Source of the DNA: Rhodobacter sp. TJ_12
GTDB lineage: Bacteria; Pseudomonadota; Alphaproteobacteria; Rhodobacterales; Rhodobacteraceae
Length of the DNA stretch: 64,000 bases
Assembly: GCF_020023995.1 (NCBI RefSeq)
Contig: NZ_NRRD01000004.1
Span: 124,001 to 188,000, forward strand
Direction of reading: 5' to 3'
Below the pieces are notes generated by a model. It ran no database searches. It worked only from the letters and a program-made list of their open reading frames with translations, and was not told where the DNA came from. Position numbers and translations under genes: made by a program. Below, in pieces: positions 1 through 8,927 of the stretch (its first letter is position 1; every line of letters starts with the position of its first letter).

Positions 1-475
1 CCAAATGCGTGAACGCATAGCTGAGATCGCGGTTAAACGCCCACGCCTGCAGCGCATCTTGCAAGATGGCCGCGCCTTCCCAATCCGGCCAGCTCGCACC
101 ACGGACCTTCGCGCGCAGATAGTCTTGCTCAAGGCGCCGATAAGGCGTGGCTTCGCACAGCTTGATCCCGTGATCGCACCAATCGAACAAAAGCCGCTCC
201 CACGCCGGGTGCTTTGGTGCCAGCGCGCGCAAGAATACATAAGGCGTAAGGGCACGCCCGACTAAAAACGGATGCCCGCTCAACGCCAGATGCGTATCGT
301 TGCCAAGCCAATGCATCAGTTGTCCGGCAAGCGCACTCAAACCCGGTTGCGGCCCATGGACTTGCGCCAGAAAATCGAGCGCCATCGACACCTCTGCCAC
401 GGCCTTTGTCGCTTCGGGGCCGTCCGCCGGCAACGCGTCCAGAAGAACCGGCGCAAGCCGCAAAATCGCCTGCAT
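1..475 (-). CDS. Unrecognised protein, 3' end cut by the window edge
   Basis: An open frame starts at the ATG at 475 and runs off the left edge without a stop, giving the first 158 residues of a larger protein. It is rich in Leu, Ala and Trp, with no signal peptide or membrane segment, and includes a stretch reading CEATPYRRLEQDYLR near residue 120 and SYAFTHL at the cut end. I do not recognise the family. The Tyr-Ala-x-Thr-His ending vaguely recalls uncharacterised proteins found beside natural-product genes, but that is memory, not proof. It lies about 55 bp downstream of a 68-residue peptide gene on the same strand, so the two are probably co-transcribed. Confidence 0.6.
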   Translation of the reverse strand, partial: MQAILRLAPVLLDALPADGPEATKAVAEVSMALDFLAQVHGPQPGLSALAGQLMHWLGNDTHLALSGHPFLVGRALTPYVFLRALAPKHPAWERLLFDWCDHGIKLCEATPYRRLEQDYLRAKVRGASWPDWEGAAILQDALQAWAFNRDLSYAFTHL

Positions 476-530
476 CGTCCGTCTCTCCGCTTTTCGTGAA
501 AACGCCGGGCGCGATGCGCCCGGCAACGGC

Positions 531-737
531 TCAAGGCCGAACGATCTGGGGCTTGTCTTTTTCCACTTCAGAGCCGGTGTATACGTAGTCCGGGCTGACA
601 AAGGTCCAGGCGGCCAAGTCACCGGGGCTGATCTCTTCGAGCTTCGCAGAATGCTCCAGCATCTCGCCCAGCGTCATCTTGGTATTCACAACGCCGGATT
701 TCTGCAGGTATTCAATTGCTTTCGCACGGTTGCTCAT
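531..737 (-). CDS. Small hypothetical protein (68 aa)
   Basis: The start is ATG at 737, because GGAGG lies 7 bases upstream; an in-frame upstream start exists but lacks this site. The 68-residue product is hydrophilic and acidic, without a signal peptide, cysteines or a recognisable domain. Its first half resembles an amphipathic helical leader, and the C-terminal third is richer in Trp, Tyr, Val and Pro (AWTFVSPDYVYTG). It precedes an unrecognised gene of at least 158 codons on the same strand. That layout would fit a precursor peptide followed by a modifying or binding partner, but no modification enzyme can be named. It could equally be an ordinary small conserved protein. Confidence 0.6.
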   Translation of the reverse strand: MSNRAKAIEYLQKSGVVNTKMTLGEMLEHSAKLEEISPGDLAAWTFVSPDYVYTGSEVEKDKPQIVRP

Positions 738-772
738 GTCTTTACCTCCATTCACTCGTACAAATTCAACCT

Positions 773-795
773 CTGGGAGAATCTTTATATCCCAG
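773..795 (-). promoter_or_regulatory. Dyad overlapping a -10-like TATAAA
   Basis: On the minus strand the arms CTGGGA and TCCCAG flank an 11-base spacer that begins TATAAAG. The dyad is about 35 bases upstream of the 68-residue peptide gene. It could be an operator over the promoter or a leader hairpin. No convincing -35 box is visible. Confidence 0.4.
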
Positions 796-860
796 TAAGG
801 AAAGCGTGACCCCTTACCCCCCTATCCATCAAGTCGGGAAATCCTGACCCCATAGGGAAA

Positions 861-881
861 GGGCGGCGCATCGCACCGCCC
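861..881 (-). terminator. Probable terminator after the nitroreductase
   Basis: GGGCGG and CCGCCC arms form a GC-rich hairpin 28 bases downstream of the nitroreductase stop. Only a short CTTT follows in that direction, so efficiency is uncertain. Confidence 0.4.
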
Positions 882-908
882 CTTTTGAAAACGCTCTAAT
901 ACCGGCGC

Positions 909-1541
909 TCAGTCGATCCGGGTGACCAGATCCGAAAGCGGCTTGCGCACCTTTTTCATGCCCAAAAGCCAATCCCCCTCGTTGGCGCGGTAGCCCAGCG
1001 GCATCAGCGTGACCGAGCGCAGCCCCTTGTCGCGCAGGCCAAGGATCTCATCGACCTTGGCGGGGTCAAAGCCTTCCATCGGGGTGGCGTCCACCTGTTC
1101 TTCGGCAGCTTGGGCGAGCGCGATGCCAAAAGCGATATAGGCTTGGCGCGCGGCATGGTCGAAGTTCACCTCCGCCGGGCGGGGCAGGAATTGCGCCTTG
1201 AGGTTGTCATAGTAAGGCGTGACCATCTCGCGCGGGATCGCCCGCTCCGCCACGGTTTGATCGACCACCGCGTCGATCCGCGCTTCGGTGTAATTGTCCC
1301 AAGCGGCGAAAACGATCAGATGCGAGCCGTCGGTGATCTGCGCTTGATCATAGGCGGCCCCGCGCAGTTGCGCGCGCAGATCGGCATTGGTGATCACCAG
1401 AATTTCAAAGGGCTGAAGCCCCGAAGAGGTCGGCGCAAGCTGGGCGGCTTGCAGAATGCGGGCCACCTTCTCTTCCGGCACCGCTTTCGCCGGGTCCATT
1501 TTCTTGGTGGCATAGCGCCAGTTGAGCGTGTCGATCAGCAT
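909..1541 (-). CDS. NAD(P)H-dependent nitroreductase family oxidoreductase
   Basis: This 210-residue protein has the usual length and layout of NfsB-type FMN nitroreductases. The N-terminal RYATKKMDP segment matches the phosphate-binding Arg/Lys start of the fold. The stretch LAPTSSGLQPF is the FMN-binding loop, and the C-terminal part contains the LGYRANEGDW segment typical of these enzymes. Members reduce nitroaromatics, quinones or related electron-poor compounds in the cytoplasm with NAD(P)H. It stands alone, with a hairpin after it. The natural substrate cannot be read from sequence. Confidence 0.88.
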   Translation of the reverse strand: MLIDTLNWRYATKKMDPAKAVPEEKVARILQAAQLAPTSSGLQPFEILVITNADLRAQLRGAAYDQAQITDGSHLIVFAAWDNYTEARIDAVVDQTVAERAIPREMVTPYYDNLKAQFLPRPAEVNFDHAARQAYIAFGIALAQAAEEQVDATPMEGFDPAKVDEILGLRDKGLRSVTLMPLGYRANEGDWLLGMKKVRKPLSDLVTRID

Positions 1542-1651
1542 GCGGTGTCCTTTGCGGATGAGGGGAGAAGGTGCAAGTTATACGCACATCCAAATCACGC
1601 AACACCAAGTTCTGCGCGCCGGCGCAGGGACCCCATGCATAAGCGCGCAGA

Positions 1652-2008
1652 TTAAAGCCCCGTCACGAAGAAGCTGGAAATATCGAAATAGAGATCGCGG
1701 TTCACGCCCGCTTTTTCCAGCGTCAACACATCAATCGGGCGCCCACCCGGCGCCATGATCATGCCCTGCGTTTGCACCTGCCAGCCGGGAAAGTGCTGCG
1801 CGACATAGGCATATTCGGCCGCCACGCTCTCTGCCGGAATGGCGCTGGCGGGGCTGGTGCCGGGGGGCTCGACCGAACCGGGGGGGTCAGCCTGATCTTG
1901 CAATGGCGCTCTCGGCGCAGACCGGGGCGCCATATCCACCGCGGCGACGCAGCCCGAAAGGGCAAAAATACCAAGCGCGGTCAAAACTTTGGCGATCGAA
2001 GTTTGCAT
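1652..2008 (-). CDS. Small putative lipoprotein
   Basis: The 118-residue product begins with a signal peptide ending in the lipobox L-S-G-C, with Cys at residue 20. A Pro/Ser/Ala-rich linker follows (about residues 28-60), then a short globular part with FPGWQVQTQGMIMAPGG and DLYFDISSFF. It is therefore probably anchored to a membrane facing the periplasm. No family is recognised. It lies just downstream of cmk on the same strand, 22 bp away, but no functional link is evident. Confidence 0.68.
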   Translation of the reverse strand: MQTSIAKVLTALGIFALSGCVAAVDMAPRSAPRAPLQDQADPPGSVEPPGTSPASAIPAESVAAEYAYVAQHFPGWQVQTQGMIMAPGGRPIDVLTLEKAGVNRDLYFDISSFFVTGL

Positions 2009-2030
2009 GAAATTCCCCGGCTCTTTTGGC

Positions 2031-2642
2031 TTAGCCCTGCGGCCCTTGCGCGATCCGCGCGGCGATCACCTCACAGGCAGCGGCCACGGCGGCCTCGATG
2101 CTCATGTCAGAGGTGTCGATCTGCACCGCATCCTCGGCGGGTCTGAGCGGCGCATCGGCGCGGTTCATGTCGCGGTCGTCGCGCGCACGCACCTCGGCCA
2201 AGACCTGAGCTTCATCGCCGCCCAGTTCCAGCCAACGGCGATGCGCGCGCACTTCCGCTGACGCGGTGACAAACAGCTTCACCTCTGCTTGGGGGCAAAT
2301 CACCGTGCCGATATCGCGGCCATCCAGCACCGCGCCACCATCGCGCCGGGCAAAATCGCGCTGAAACTGCAATAGCGCGTGGCGCACCTCGGCAATCACC
2401 GCGACTTTGGACGCCGCCTGCCCCGCTTCCAGCGTGCGCAGGTCGTCGCGCGCCAGATCCTCGGAGCACAGGGTCTGCGCCACGGTGATCGGGTCCCGCC
2501 CTTCGGCCTCGGCCTTTACGCCCACGGCGCGATAAAGGGAGCCGGTATCCAGATGCGCGAAGCCGAATTTTTCCGCGACCGCACGCGAAAGCGTGCCCTT
2601 GCCCGCCGCAGCCGGCCCATCAATCGCGACTGTGAACTGCAT
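2031..2642 (-). CDS. cmk: Cytidylate kinase
   Basis: The product phosphorylates CMP and dCMP to the diphosphates using ATP in the cytoplasm. The P-loop GPAAAGKGT is at residues 9-17, followed by [12 protein letters not shown], the nucleotide-monophosphate contact of the Cmk family. [11 protein letters not shown] in the middle is the conserved segment before the lid. At 203 residues it is slightly short for the family (about 210-225) but complete. It lies 15 bp downstream of aroA on the same strand, the cmk-aroA order common in alphaproteobacteria, so the two are probably one operon. Confidence 0.96.
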   Translation of the reverse strand: MQFTVAIDGPAAAGKGTLSRAVAEKFGFAHLDTGSLYRAVGVKAEAEGRDPITVAQTLCSEDLARDDLRTLEAGQAASKVAVIAEVRHALLQFQRDFARRDGGAVLDGRDIGTVICPQAEVKLFVTASAEVRAHRRWLELGGDEAQVLAEVRARDDRDMNRADAPLRPAEDAVQIDTSDMSIEAAVAAACEVIAARIAQGPQG

Positions 2643-2657
2643 ATCGCGCTCCTTTAC

Positions 2658-4004
2658 TTAGCCTGCGCGGGTGATCGTGGCGCCAAGGCCGCGCATCAAA
2701 TCCTCAAACACCGGGAAAGAGGTCGCAATTGGCGAGCCGTCATCCACGGTGATCGGCGCTTGGGCTGCCAGCCCCAGCACCAAAAAGCTCATCGCGATGC
2801 GGTGGTCGATATGGGTCGCCACAGTCGCGCCGCCCGGCACGCCCCCCGGCCCAAGGCCATGCACGATCAGCGTGTCTTCATCCTCTTCGATTTTGACACC
2901 GCAAGCTTCCAGCCCGCGCGCCATCGCATCGATCCGGTCGCTTTCCTTCACCCGCAACTCATGCACGCCGGGCATAGTGGTGGTGCCATGCGCACAAGCC
3001 GCCACCGCCGCCAGCACCGGATATTCGTCAATCTGGCTGGCCGCACGCGCCGCAGGCACGGTGATGCCCGTCAGCTCCGAATAGCGCACGCGCAGATCGG
3101 CCACTGGCTCGCCGCCCTCTTCGCGCTCGTTCAGGAATTCGATATCCGCGCCCATTTCGCGCAGCGTGAGGAAAAGCCCGTTGCGGGTCGGGTTTTGGCT
3201 GACGCCCGGCACAAGGATATCCGAGCCCGGCACCAACAGCGCGGCGCAGACCGGAAACGCGGCAGAAGACGGGTCGCGCGGCACGGCCACCTTTTGCGCG
3301 GTCAGTTCCGGCTGGCCCTTGAGCGTGATCCGGCTGCCCTCGGGCGTTTCTTCCACCGTCACCTCGGCCCCAAAGCCACGCAGCATCCGCTCGGTGTGAT
3401 CGCGGGTCGGCGTTTTCTCGATCACCACGGTTTCGCCCGGCGCATTCAGCCCCGCCAAAAGCACGGCGGATTTCACCTGCGCCGAGGCCATCGGTGTGGT
3501 GTAGCACACCGGCATCGGTTCTGCCGCGCCGACCACCGTCATCGGCAAGCGCCCACCCTCGCGCCCATAGGCACGCGCACCAAACAAAGCAAGCGGATCG
3601 GTCACCCGGCCCATCGGGCGTTTGCGCAGGCTTGCATCGCCGGTAAAGGTCGCCGTCAGGGGCGAGGTCGCCATGCACCCCATGATCAACCGCACACCAG
3701 TGCCCGAATTGCCGCAATCGATCACCGCCTCGGGCTCGGCAAAGCCGCCCACGCCCACCCCTTCAACCGACCACGCGCCGGGGCCATGTTGGGTGACACG
3801 CGCGCCAAAGGCCTGCATCGCCTTGGCGGTATCAAGCACATCTTGGCCTTCCAAAAGCCCGGTGATTTCGGTGCGCCCCACCGACAGCGCCCCCAAGATC
3901 AGCGCCCGATGCGAGATCGACTTGTCGCCCGGCACCTCGGCCACGCCCGAAAGCGGTCCGCCCTTGCATGCGGTCATCAAAATGGGGTCGCCGTGAGCGG
4001 ACAT
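2658..4004 (-). CDS. aroA: 3-phosphoshikimate 1-carboxyvinyltransferase (EPSP synthase)
   Basis: AroA joins shikimate-3-phosphate and phosphoenolpyruvate to make EPSP, the sixth step of the shikimate pathway. The 448-residue sequence carries [12 protein letters not shown] near residue 25, [19 protein letters not shown] near 50, and the phosphoenolpyruvate-site motif GNSGTGVRL at 98-106. [10 protein letters not shown] near the C-terminal third and IDEYPVLA, with the likely catalytic Asp, are also present. The LEG-DV-TAKAM pattern resembles class II enzymes such as the CP4 type. However, the residue that is Ala in the CP4 GNAAT motif is Gly101 here. It is followed closely by cmk. Confidence 0.97.
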   Translation of the reverse strand: MSAHGDPILMTACKGGPLSGVAEVPGDKSISHRALILGALSVGRTEITGLLEGQDVLDTAKAMQAFGARVTQHGPGAWSVEGVGVGGFAEPEAVIDCGNSGTGVRLIMGCMATSPLTATFTGDASLRKRPMGRVTDPLALFGARAYGREGGRLPMTVVGAAEPMPVCYTTPMASAQVKSAVLLAGLNAPGETVVIEKTPTRDHTERMLRGFGAEVTVEETPEGSRITLKGQPELTAQKVAVPRDPSSAAFPVCAALLVPGSDILVPGVSQNPTRNGLFLTLREMGADIEFLNEREEGGEPVADLRVRYSELTGITVPAARAASQIDEYPVLAAVAACAHGTTTMPGVHELRVKESDRIDAMARGLEACGVKIEEDEDTLIVHGLGPGGVPGGATVATHIDHRIAMSFLVLGLAAQAPITVDDGSPIATSFPVFEDLMRGLGATITRAG

Positions 4005-4076
4005 GAAAAGCCTCCCTGATGGTTGCGCCCCTGTTAGCGCAAGGTTGGGGCGCCCGAAAGCCCTTACGCACCCGGC

Positions 4077-4817
4077 TCAGGGTTTGCGGAAGGTGGCGTA
4101 ATCGGGCACGCGGCCCTCGCGCAGGGCCTTTTGTTCGTAGCGGGTCGACATCCAGTCGTCCCACGGCGTGCCGGAATGGGCGATGAGCTCAAACCCGGCC
4201 TTGGGCACCTCTTCCATCGCTTGGCGCATGTAATCGGGAATATCGGTGGCGATGCGGAATTCCGCCCCCCGCGCGAGACACCGAAACAGCGGCACCAAAT
4301 GTTCTTGCGTGACGAACCGGCGGCGGTGATGGCGGCGTTTGGGCCACGGATCGGGATAATTCAAAAACGCCTTGGCGACCGAACCTTCGGGCAGCACCTC
4401 CATCACGTCGCGCGCGTCGCCCGGCCAGACGGCCACGTTTTCCACGCCCGCAGCGCGGATCTTGCCCAAAAGCATCGCCACGCCATTGATAAAAGGCTCA
4501 CAGCCCAGAATATTTATGGCGGGATAGCTGGCGGCCATATGCACCATATGCTCGCCCCCGCCAAAGCCGATCTCCAGCCAAAAGGGCGCGTCATTGCCAA
4601 AGATATCGGCCGGTGTGACCGGCTTTCGTTCGGGGTTTTCCTCGCGCGACAGGTTCTTGGGCGTCAGCGGGTCCAGATCCTCGCCCAGATACCCGCGCTG
4701 ACTGGGCCGCAGCGTCTTGCCCGCGCGGCGACCATAGAAATTGCGCCACTGGGGCCGCGCGTCGGCGGTCTCGTTGCGGGCGGGCGTTTCGGAGGGGGTA
4801 TCGGATGGATCGGTCAT
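4077..4817 (-). CDS. trmB: tRNA (guanine-N7)-methyltransferase
   Basis: TrmB methylates G46 in the variable loop of tRNAs with S-adenosylmethionine. The SAM-binding motif LEIGFGGGEH lies about one third in, followed by NYPDPWPKRRHHRRR, the signature of this family. The C-terminal STRYEQKALREG matches the conserved T-x-Y-E-x-K motif. I chose the ATG at 4817, giving 246 residues; a TTG 36 bases upstream would add a Pro-rich extension and has no better ribosome site. The N-terminal 25 residues are low complexity. Neighbours are aroA downstream and a DMT transporter upstream. Confidence 0.95.
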   Translation of the reverse strand: MTDPSDTPSETPARNETADARPQWRNFYGRRAGKTLRPSQRGYLGEDLDPLTPKNLSREENPERKPVTPADIFGNDAPFWLEIGFGGGEHMVHMAASYPAINILGCEPFINGVAMLLGKIRAAGVENVAVWPGDARDVMEVLPEGSVAKAFLNYPDPWPKRRHHRRRFVTQEHLVPLFRCLARGAEFRIATDIPDYMRQAMEEVPKAGFELIAHSGTPWDDWMSTRYEQKALREGRVPDYATFRKP

Positions 4818-4879
4818 GGCCGCGCCATAAGGCGGGGGGCGGGCTCGGGTCAAGGGGGCGCGTGGATTGTTTGGCGCGG

Positions 4880-5755
4880 CTAGCCCGCGCGATCCGCCCT
4901 ATTGGCGCGCAAGATCGTCACCAAACCGCTGGCGACGATGATCGCTGCCCCCAACAAAGTCAGCGCGTCGGGCACCTCGGCCCAAAAGAGCCACCCCAAG
5001 CCCGTCGCCCATAAAAGCGCCGTGTAATCGAGCGGGGCGATCACCCCTGCCGGGGCCAGCCGAAAGGCTTGGGTGATCAGTGCCATGCCTGCGGTGCCGA
5101 AAAGCGCGATCATCGCAAACAGCCATAAATCGCCCGCAGACACGGGCGCCCAGACGAAGGGCACAAGGCAGGCACTCATCGCGCCGCTGGTCACGGTCAG
5201 GTAAAGCAGCATCGTCCACAGGCTTTCGCGCCGGTCCACCCAGCGCGCGCCCAGCATCAAGGCCGCGTAAAGAAGCGCCGTCGCCACGGGCAGCAAAGCC
5301 ACCGCGCGAAACTCTGCCGCGCCGGGGCGCAATACGATCAGCACGCCGATGAACCCTGCGACCACCGCGCCCCAGCGCCGCCAGCCGACCTTTTCGCCCA
5401 GAAAAAGCGCCGAAAGCGCGGTGATGAAGAGCGGCGCGACGAACACCAGCGCCGTGGCCTCGGCCAAGCCCATCTGTCGGATCGCCGAAAAGAAAAGCAC
5501 CGTCGCCCCGATCCAAAGCGCGCCGCGCAGCACATGCGCCCAAGGCCGGTAAGAGCGCAGCGCCCCCGCGCCGCCCATCCGCCACGCCAGCGCCACCGCA
5601 ACTGGCAGCGCGATCACGTTGCGCAAAAACAGGATTTGCAAGGGCGCGTAGCTTTGCGTCAGCACCTTGGCCAAGGCGTCATTGACGCTTAGACACGCCA
5701 CGCCGACCAGCATCAACGCGATGCCCCTACCCTGCTGGCCCTGCGCGTTGTGCAC
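4880..5755 (-). CDS. EamA-type (DMT superfamily) exporter
   Basis: This 291-residue inner-membrane protein shows about ten hydrophobic segments arranged as two EamA repeats. The first repeat ends with VAPLFITALSALFLGEKVGWRRWGAVVAGF and the second with the matching PLDYTALLWATGLGWLFWAEVP region; both carry the Glu/Pro helix ends typical of the family. The first helix has LSVNDALAKVL, as in many alphaproteobacterial RhaT/YdcZ-like members. Such proteins usually export metabolites or amino-acid derivatives. The substrate is unknown. It is on the same strand as trmB, 62 bp upstream. Confidence 0.88.
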   Translation of the reverse strand: MHNAQGQQGRGIALMLVGVACLSVNDALAKVLTQSYAPLQILFLRNVIALPVAVALAWRMGGAGALRSYRPWAHVLRGALWIGATVLFFSAIRQMGLAEATALVFVAPLFITALSALFLGEKVGWRRWGAVVAGFIGVLIVLRPGAAEFRAVALLPVATALLYAALMLGARWVDRRESLWTMLLYLTVTSGAMSACLVPFVWAPVSAGDLWLFAMIALFGTAGMALITQAFRLAPAGVIAPLDYTALLWATGLGWLFWAEVPDALTLLGAAIIVASGLVTILRANRADRAG

Positions 5756-5820
5756 GTCGCCCTCCTAAGACACGACCCCCAGTGTGGGGCCAGATCCTTC
5801 ATGCCTTGCGGGCGGCGCAA

Positions 5821-5845
5821 AAGCAAACGGGCCCCGCAGGGCCCG
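5821..5845 (-). terminator. Intrinsic terminator after cytosolic cupin
   Basis: On the minus strand a CGGGCCC / GGGCCCG stem with a 4-base loop is followed by TTTGCTTTT. It sits about 35 bases downstream of the cupin stop and closes the operon reading from 6942. Confidence 0.6.
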
Positions 5846-5879
5846 CCGGTCGATCCATTGTTTGATCTGGGGGTGCTGC

Positions 5880-6275
5880 TTAGCCGTTGTAATCGGCGTC
5901 GGACACTTTTTCCATCCAGGTGACGGGCGAGCCGTCGATGCTTTCTTGGATCGCGATATGGCTCATCGCGGTTTCCGCCGAAGCGCCGTGCCAGTGCTTT
6001 TCACCTGCCGGGAACCAGACCACATCGCCCGCGGTGACCTCTTCCACCGGGCCGCCTTCGCGTTGCACGCGGCCCCGGCCAAAGGTGATCAGGATGGTCT
6101 GCCCCGCCGGATGGGTGTGCCATGCGGTGCGCGCACCGGGTTCAAAGGTGACATGGCTGCCGCTGGTGCGCCCCGGTTCTTCGGCGGTGAACAGCATGTC
6201 CACGCGGACGGTGCCGGTAAACCAATCCTCGGGGCCTTTCATCGAATGGGTTTCGCCGGAGCGGATGATTTTCAT
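5880..6275 (-). CDS. Cupin protein of the mandelonitrile-lyase-like type (cytosolic)
   Basis: The start is ATG at 6275, with AGAAAGGA eight bases upstream, giving 131 residues. The protein is a single cupin barrel. [10 protein letters not shown] places His53, His55 and Gln59, and GEKHWHGA places His94 and His96. These match in position and wording the metal ligands of the manganese-dependent cupin hydroxynitrile lyase of Granulicella tundricola, as I recall it. WFTGTVR near residue 18 and the C-terminal [11 protein letters not shown] segment also fit. A lyase activity on cyanohydrins is a family possibility, not shown; many homologues are annotated only as cupins beside carboxymuconolactone-decarboxylase genes, as here. 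It follows the Rossmann reductase at 6304 in the same direction. Confidence 0.87.
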   Translation of the reverse strand: MKIIRSGETHSMKGPEDWFTGTVRVDMLFTAEEPGRTSGSHVTFEPGARTAWHTHPAGQTILITFGRGRVQREGGPVEEVTAGDVVWFPAGEKHWHGASAETAMSHIAIQESIDGSPVTWMEKVSDADYNG

Positions 6276-6303
6276 AAGAGCAGTCCTTTCTTCTTCTTTG
6301 CGC

Positions 6304-6942
6304 TTAGCCGCGCAATTTTTCAAAACGATAGGTCAGCGCCGGCCCCCCGGGCTGGTCATAGGCCAGTTCCGCCGTGACCATGGCAAAAGGTTCAACAAAG
6401 CGGGCCGTGCGCAGCCCGCCTGCGGGGCAAGGCGCAAAGCCAATGTCGCGGATCAGCGCATGCGCGATCTCAAGCGCTCCGGGATCCTCGCCATACACCA
6501 GCAATTGCGGCGGGTCGTCTTGCCCCTTCCGGGCAAAAACCGGCGCGAAGCTTTCCGAGGGCGAGGTGTTGAAACAGCCGACCCAGCGCGCTTGCGGCCG
6601 GGCCTTGGCCAATTCCTCGGCCCCAGAAGTGGTGGGGCCAAGGACCAAAGCGGTATTGGTGTCATTGAGCGGCACGGAACAGTTCAGCACCACCTTGCCC
6701 GCCAGATCGCCAGCTTGTTCCAGCACATCCGCGACCCGGCTCCAATGCACCGCCAGCAACAAAACGTCGGAACGCGCGACAACATCGGCCACCGTGCCGC
6801 TTTGGCCGCCCGTTTCACGGGCAAACGCGGCCAGCTTGGCGGGGCTGCGGGCATAGGCAAAGGCCAGATCATGCCCGCATTGGGCCCAAAGCTTGCCCAG
6901 CTTCGCCCCCATCAACCCCGATCCAAGAATGCCGATCTTCAT
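6304..6942 (-). CDS. NADPH-dependent F420-reductase-like Rossmann oxidoreductase
   Basis: The 212-residue protein opens with [20 protein letters not shown], a dinucleotide-binding G-x-G-x-x-G motif at residues 7-12. YARSP near residue 30 is the NADP-phosphate contact region. The middle carries [15 protein letters not shown] and VLNCSVPL, as in the YqfA/F420-dependent NADP reductase family. Rhodobacters are not known to make F420, so it probably uses another acceptor. It is transcribed with the cytosolic cupin (28 bp from stop to cupin start), and the exported carboxymuconolactone-decarboxylase-like gene lies 26 bp upstream on the same strand. Confidence 0.82.
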   Translation of the reverse strand: MKIGILGSGLMGAKLGKLWAQCGHDLAFAYARSPAKLAAFARETGGQSGTVADVVARSDVLLLAVHWSRVADVLEQAGDLAGKVVLNCSVPLNDTNTALVLGPTTSGAEELAKARPQARWVGCFNTSPSESFAPVFARKGQDDPPQLLVYGEDPGALEIAHALIRDIGFAPCPAGGLRTARFVEPFAMVTAELAYDQPGGPALTYRFEKLRG

Positions 6943-6968
6943 CGCCTGTCTCCGCCGCCGTGCTGGAT

Positions 6969-7730
6969 TTAGTCTGCGCGGTCTTCAAACACGGACTTCG
7001 CCACCGGCAGCGCCGAAAAGACCTTCGGCCAGCCCGCGTAGAACGCCAGATGCGACAGCATCGCCCCCGCCTCTTCTTGCGTCAAACCATTGTCCATCGC
7101 GCGGTTGAGGTGAAAGGTCATCTGCTCGGGCTGGCCCGCCGCGATCAGCGCGGCCACCGTCACCAAAGAGCGATCACGCGGCGCAAGGGCCGGGCGCAGC
7201 CACAGATCGCGGAACAAAATCTCACGCGTGGTATCCACCACCCCTTGCGAAACATTTCCGTAGGTGCCCGAGACAAAGCTTTCGCGCGCCTCCTCGGCTT
7301 CTTGATCCAGCGGCAAAAGCTCCGCTTCAACCGGCGGCAGCGCCTCGGCGGTGATCCCATGCGCCTCATAGAGCGGGGCCAGCGCCTCGGTCGCGGCGAT
7401 GGCATTGCCCCATCCCGTGTAGAACGCCAAGTGGGTAATCGTTTCAGAAAGTTCCACGGGCGTCACCCCGGCGGCCAGCGCCAATTCCCCATGCGTGGCC
7501 AGATTGTCCGCCTCGTGCCGGGTCATCAGCGCGGCAAAGGTCACAAGCGCGCGGTCGCGCTGCGACAGCTCTTCGCCGCCCCAAACCTCGCCCAGCAGGT
7601 TTTCGGTGGCATAGGCTTGCAGCGCAGGGGCCACACGGCCAAGGCTGTCGGGCATGGTGCGTTGCAAGGCTTCGCCCGAAGCGCCGGTGGCAAACAGGGC
7701 AATCGCGGATGCGGCGAGGGTGGTTTTCAT
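6969..7730 (-). CDS. Exported carboxymuconolactone-decarboxylase-family protein (two domains)
   Basis: The ATG at 7730 has GGAGG five bases upstream. It begins a Sec signal peptide that ends near ATGASGEA (residues 14-21), giving 253 residues before processing. Two repeats of the alpha-helical CMD fold follow. Each has the pattern RDRALVTFAAL / RDRSLVTVAAL, then THLAFYTGWGNA / SHLAFYAGWPK. The first spans about residues 45-125 and the second about 165-250. The protein has no cysteines, so it is not an AhpD-type peroxidase; the repeats fit the gamma-carboxymuconolactone type. A periplasmic location is unusual for a ring-cleavage enzyme and suggests a different job. It heads the probable operon CMD-reductase-cupin. 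Confidence 0.86.
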   Translation of the reverse strand: MKTTLAASAIALFATGASGEALQRTMPDSLGRVAPALQAYATENLLGEVWGGEELSQRDRALVTFAALMTRHEADNLATHGELALAAGVTPVELSETITHLAFYTGWGNAIAATEALAPLYEAHGITAEALPPVEAELLPLDQEAEEARESFVSGTYGNVSQGVVDTTREILFRDLWLRPALAPRDRSLVTVAALIAAGQPEQMTFHLNRAMDNGLTQEEAGAMLSHLAFYAGWPKVFSALPVAKSVFEDRAD

Positions 7731-7861
7731 CTGGGCCTCCATCAGGTGGTCGTTACCCAGCGTCATGTGATCTTTCCGCCCCGAAGATTAATGGCGAAAA
7801 TGGTCACCCCACTTATGAACCCAATTCATGGAACCGTATCACCTTTGCGGCGTTTGGTATC

Positions 7862-8791
7862 TCAGGCCCGTTCGCGCAGCGCCTCCAGCACCGCCGTAAA
7901 GGCAGATGAGGGGCGCTGACGGCTGGGGTAATAAAGGTAAAACCCCGGAAAAGCAGGCGAATATTCTTCAAGACAGGCGCGCAGCGCCCCGCTTTGCAGA
8001 TCATCGGCCACAAGCCGGTCGGGCAAAAGCGCCAGCCCATGCCCGTCGCGCGCGGCCCGCATCACCGGCATGACGGTGTTGAAACAGCACTGTCCGCGCA
8101 CCTTCACGCGGATTTCATTGCCCTCTTTATCTTCGAATTCCCAAGCATAAAGCGCGCCATGGGTGGAAAGCCGCAGATTGATGCATTGATGATCGCTCAA
8201 ATCTTGCGGGATTTGCGGCACGCCTGCGGTTTCGAAATAGCTGGGCGCGGCTACGCACAACATCCGCTCGTCCGGGCCGATCCGCGTGGCGATCATCCCC
8301 TCGCTCACCGCATCGCCATAGCGCACCCCGGCATCGCATTGCGCGGCGGCCAGATCGGTAAAACCATAATCCATCACCAATTCGATATTGATGCTGGGGT
8401 ATTTTTTCAAAAGCGGCGACAGCTTGGGCCAAAGCACGGTGTCGATGGCATAATCGGTCGAGACGATGCGCACCGTGCCGGTGGGCTGATCGCGCGCATC
8501 ATCCAGCGCGCGCAGCCGCGCCTCGATCGTTTCAAAACAGGGGTTCAGCGTCGCCAGCAGGTCTTCGCCTTCAAGCGTGGGGGCGACCGAACGCGTGGTG
8601 CGCGTCAAAAGCCGCAAGCCCAGCCGCGCCTCAAGCGCCTTGATCGTGTGGCTGAGCGCCGATTGCGACACGTTCAGCCGTGCGGCGGCGCGGGTGAAGC
8701 TGCGCTCTTCGGCCACGGTGGCCAGCGCGATCAGATCGTTGATGTTTTCACGCAGCATGGCAGGAGGGTCACTTGGCGGGGCAGCGGGCAT
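7862..8791 (-). CDS. LysR-family transcriptional regulator
   Basis: The winged-helix DNA-binding part covers about residues 14-73, with ALATVAEERSFTRAAARLNVSQSALSHTIK split around the recognition helix. A type-2 periplasmic-binding-like effector domain follows. I chose ATG at 8791, giving 309 residues, because AAGGAG lies 5 bases upstream. The internal ATG at 8758 lacks a ribosome site, and the frame upstream of 8791 overlaps the divergent gene. The regulator is divergent from the Tat-exported alcohol dehydrogenase and next to the CMD-cupin operon, so both are likely targets. Confidence 0.9.
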   Translation of the reverse strand: MPAAPPSDPPAMLRENINDLIALATVAEERSFTRAAARLNVSQSALSHTIKALEARLGLRLLTRTTRSVAPTLEGEDLLATLNPCFETIEARLRALDDARDQPTGTVRIVSTDYAIDTVLWPKLSPLLKKYPSINIELVMDYGFTDLAAAQCDAGVRYGDAVSEGMIATRIGPDERMLCVAAPSYFETAGVPQIPQDLSDHQCINLRLSTHGALYAWEFEDKEGNEIRVKVRGQCCFNTVMPVMRAARDGHGLALLPDRLVADDLQSGALRACLEEYSPAFPGFYLYYPSRQRPSSAFTAVLEALRERA

Positions 8792-8812
8792 TGGCACTCC
8801 TTGAAATATATG

Positions 8813-8927
8813 CGCCCCGTTCATGAAGTCCATGCATAGATTGGGGACGGGACGAAGGCGAAGATAGCGCCACCGCCGGCCGCGCAGAATGACCGATCCA
8901 CGCATAGATTGATGAGCCCCGCTCATG
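8813..8927. promoter_or_regulatory. Repeated motifs in the LysR/alcohol-dehydrogenase divergent region
   Basis: GCATAGATTG occurs at 8834-8843 and again at 8902-8911, in the same orientation. The companion GCCCCG(T/C)TCATG also occurs twice, at about 8814-8825 and 8915-8926. Paired sites between a LysR gene and its divergent target are typical of activator and autorepressor sites, so these are good candidates for LysR binding. Confidence 0.45.

Noticed and set aside
2379-4019. A 546-codon open frame on the plus strand
   Set aside because: Antisense to cmk and aroA, with no domain and a His/Arg-rich composition.
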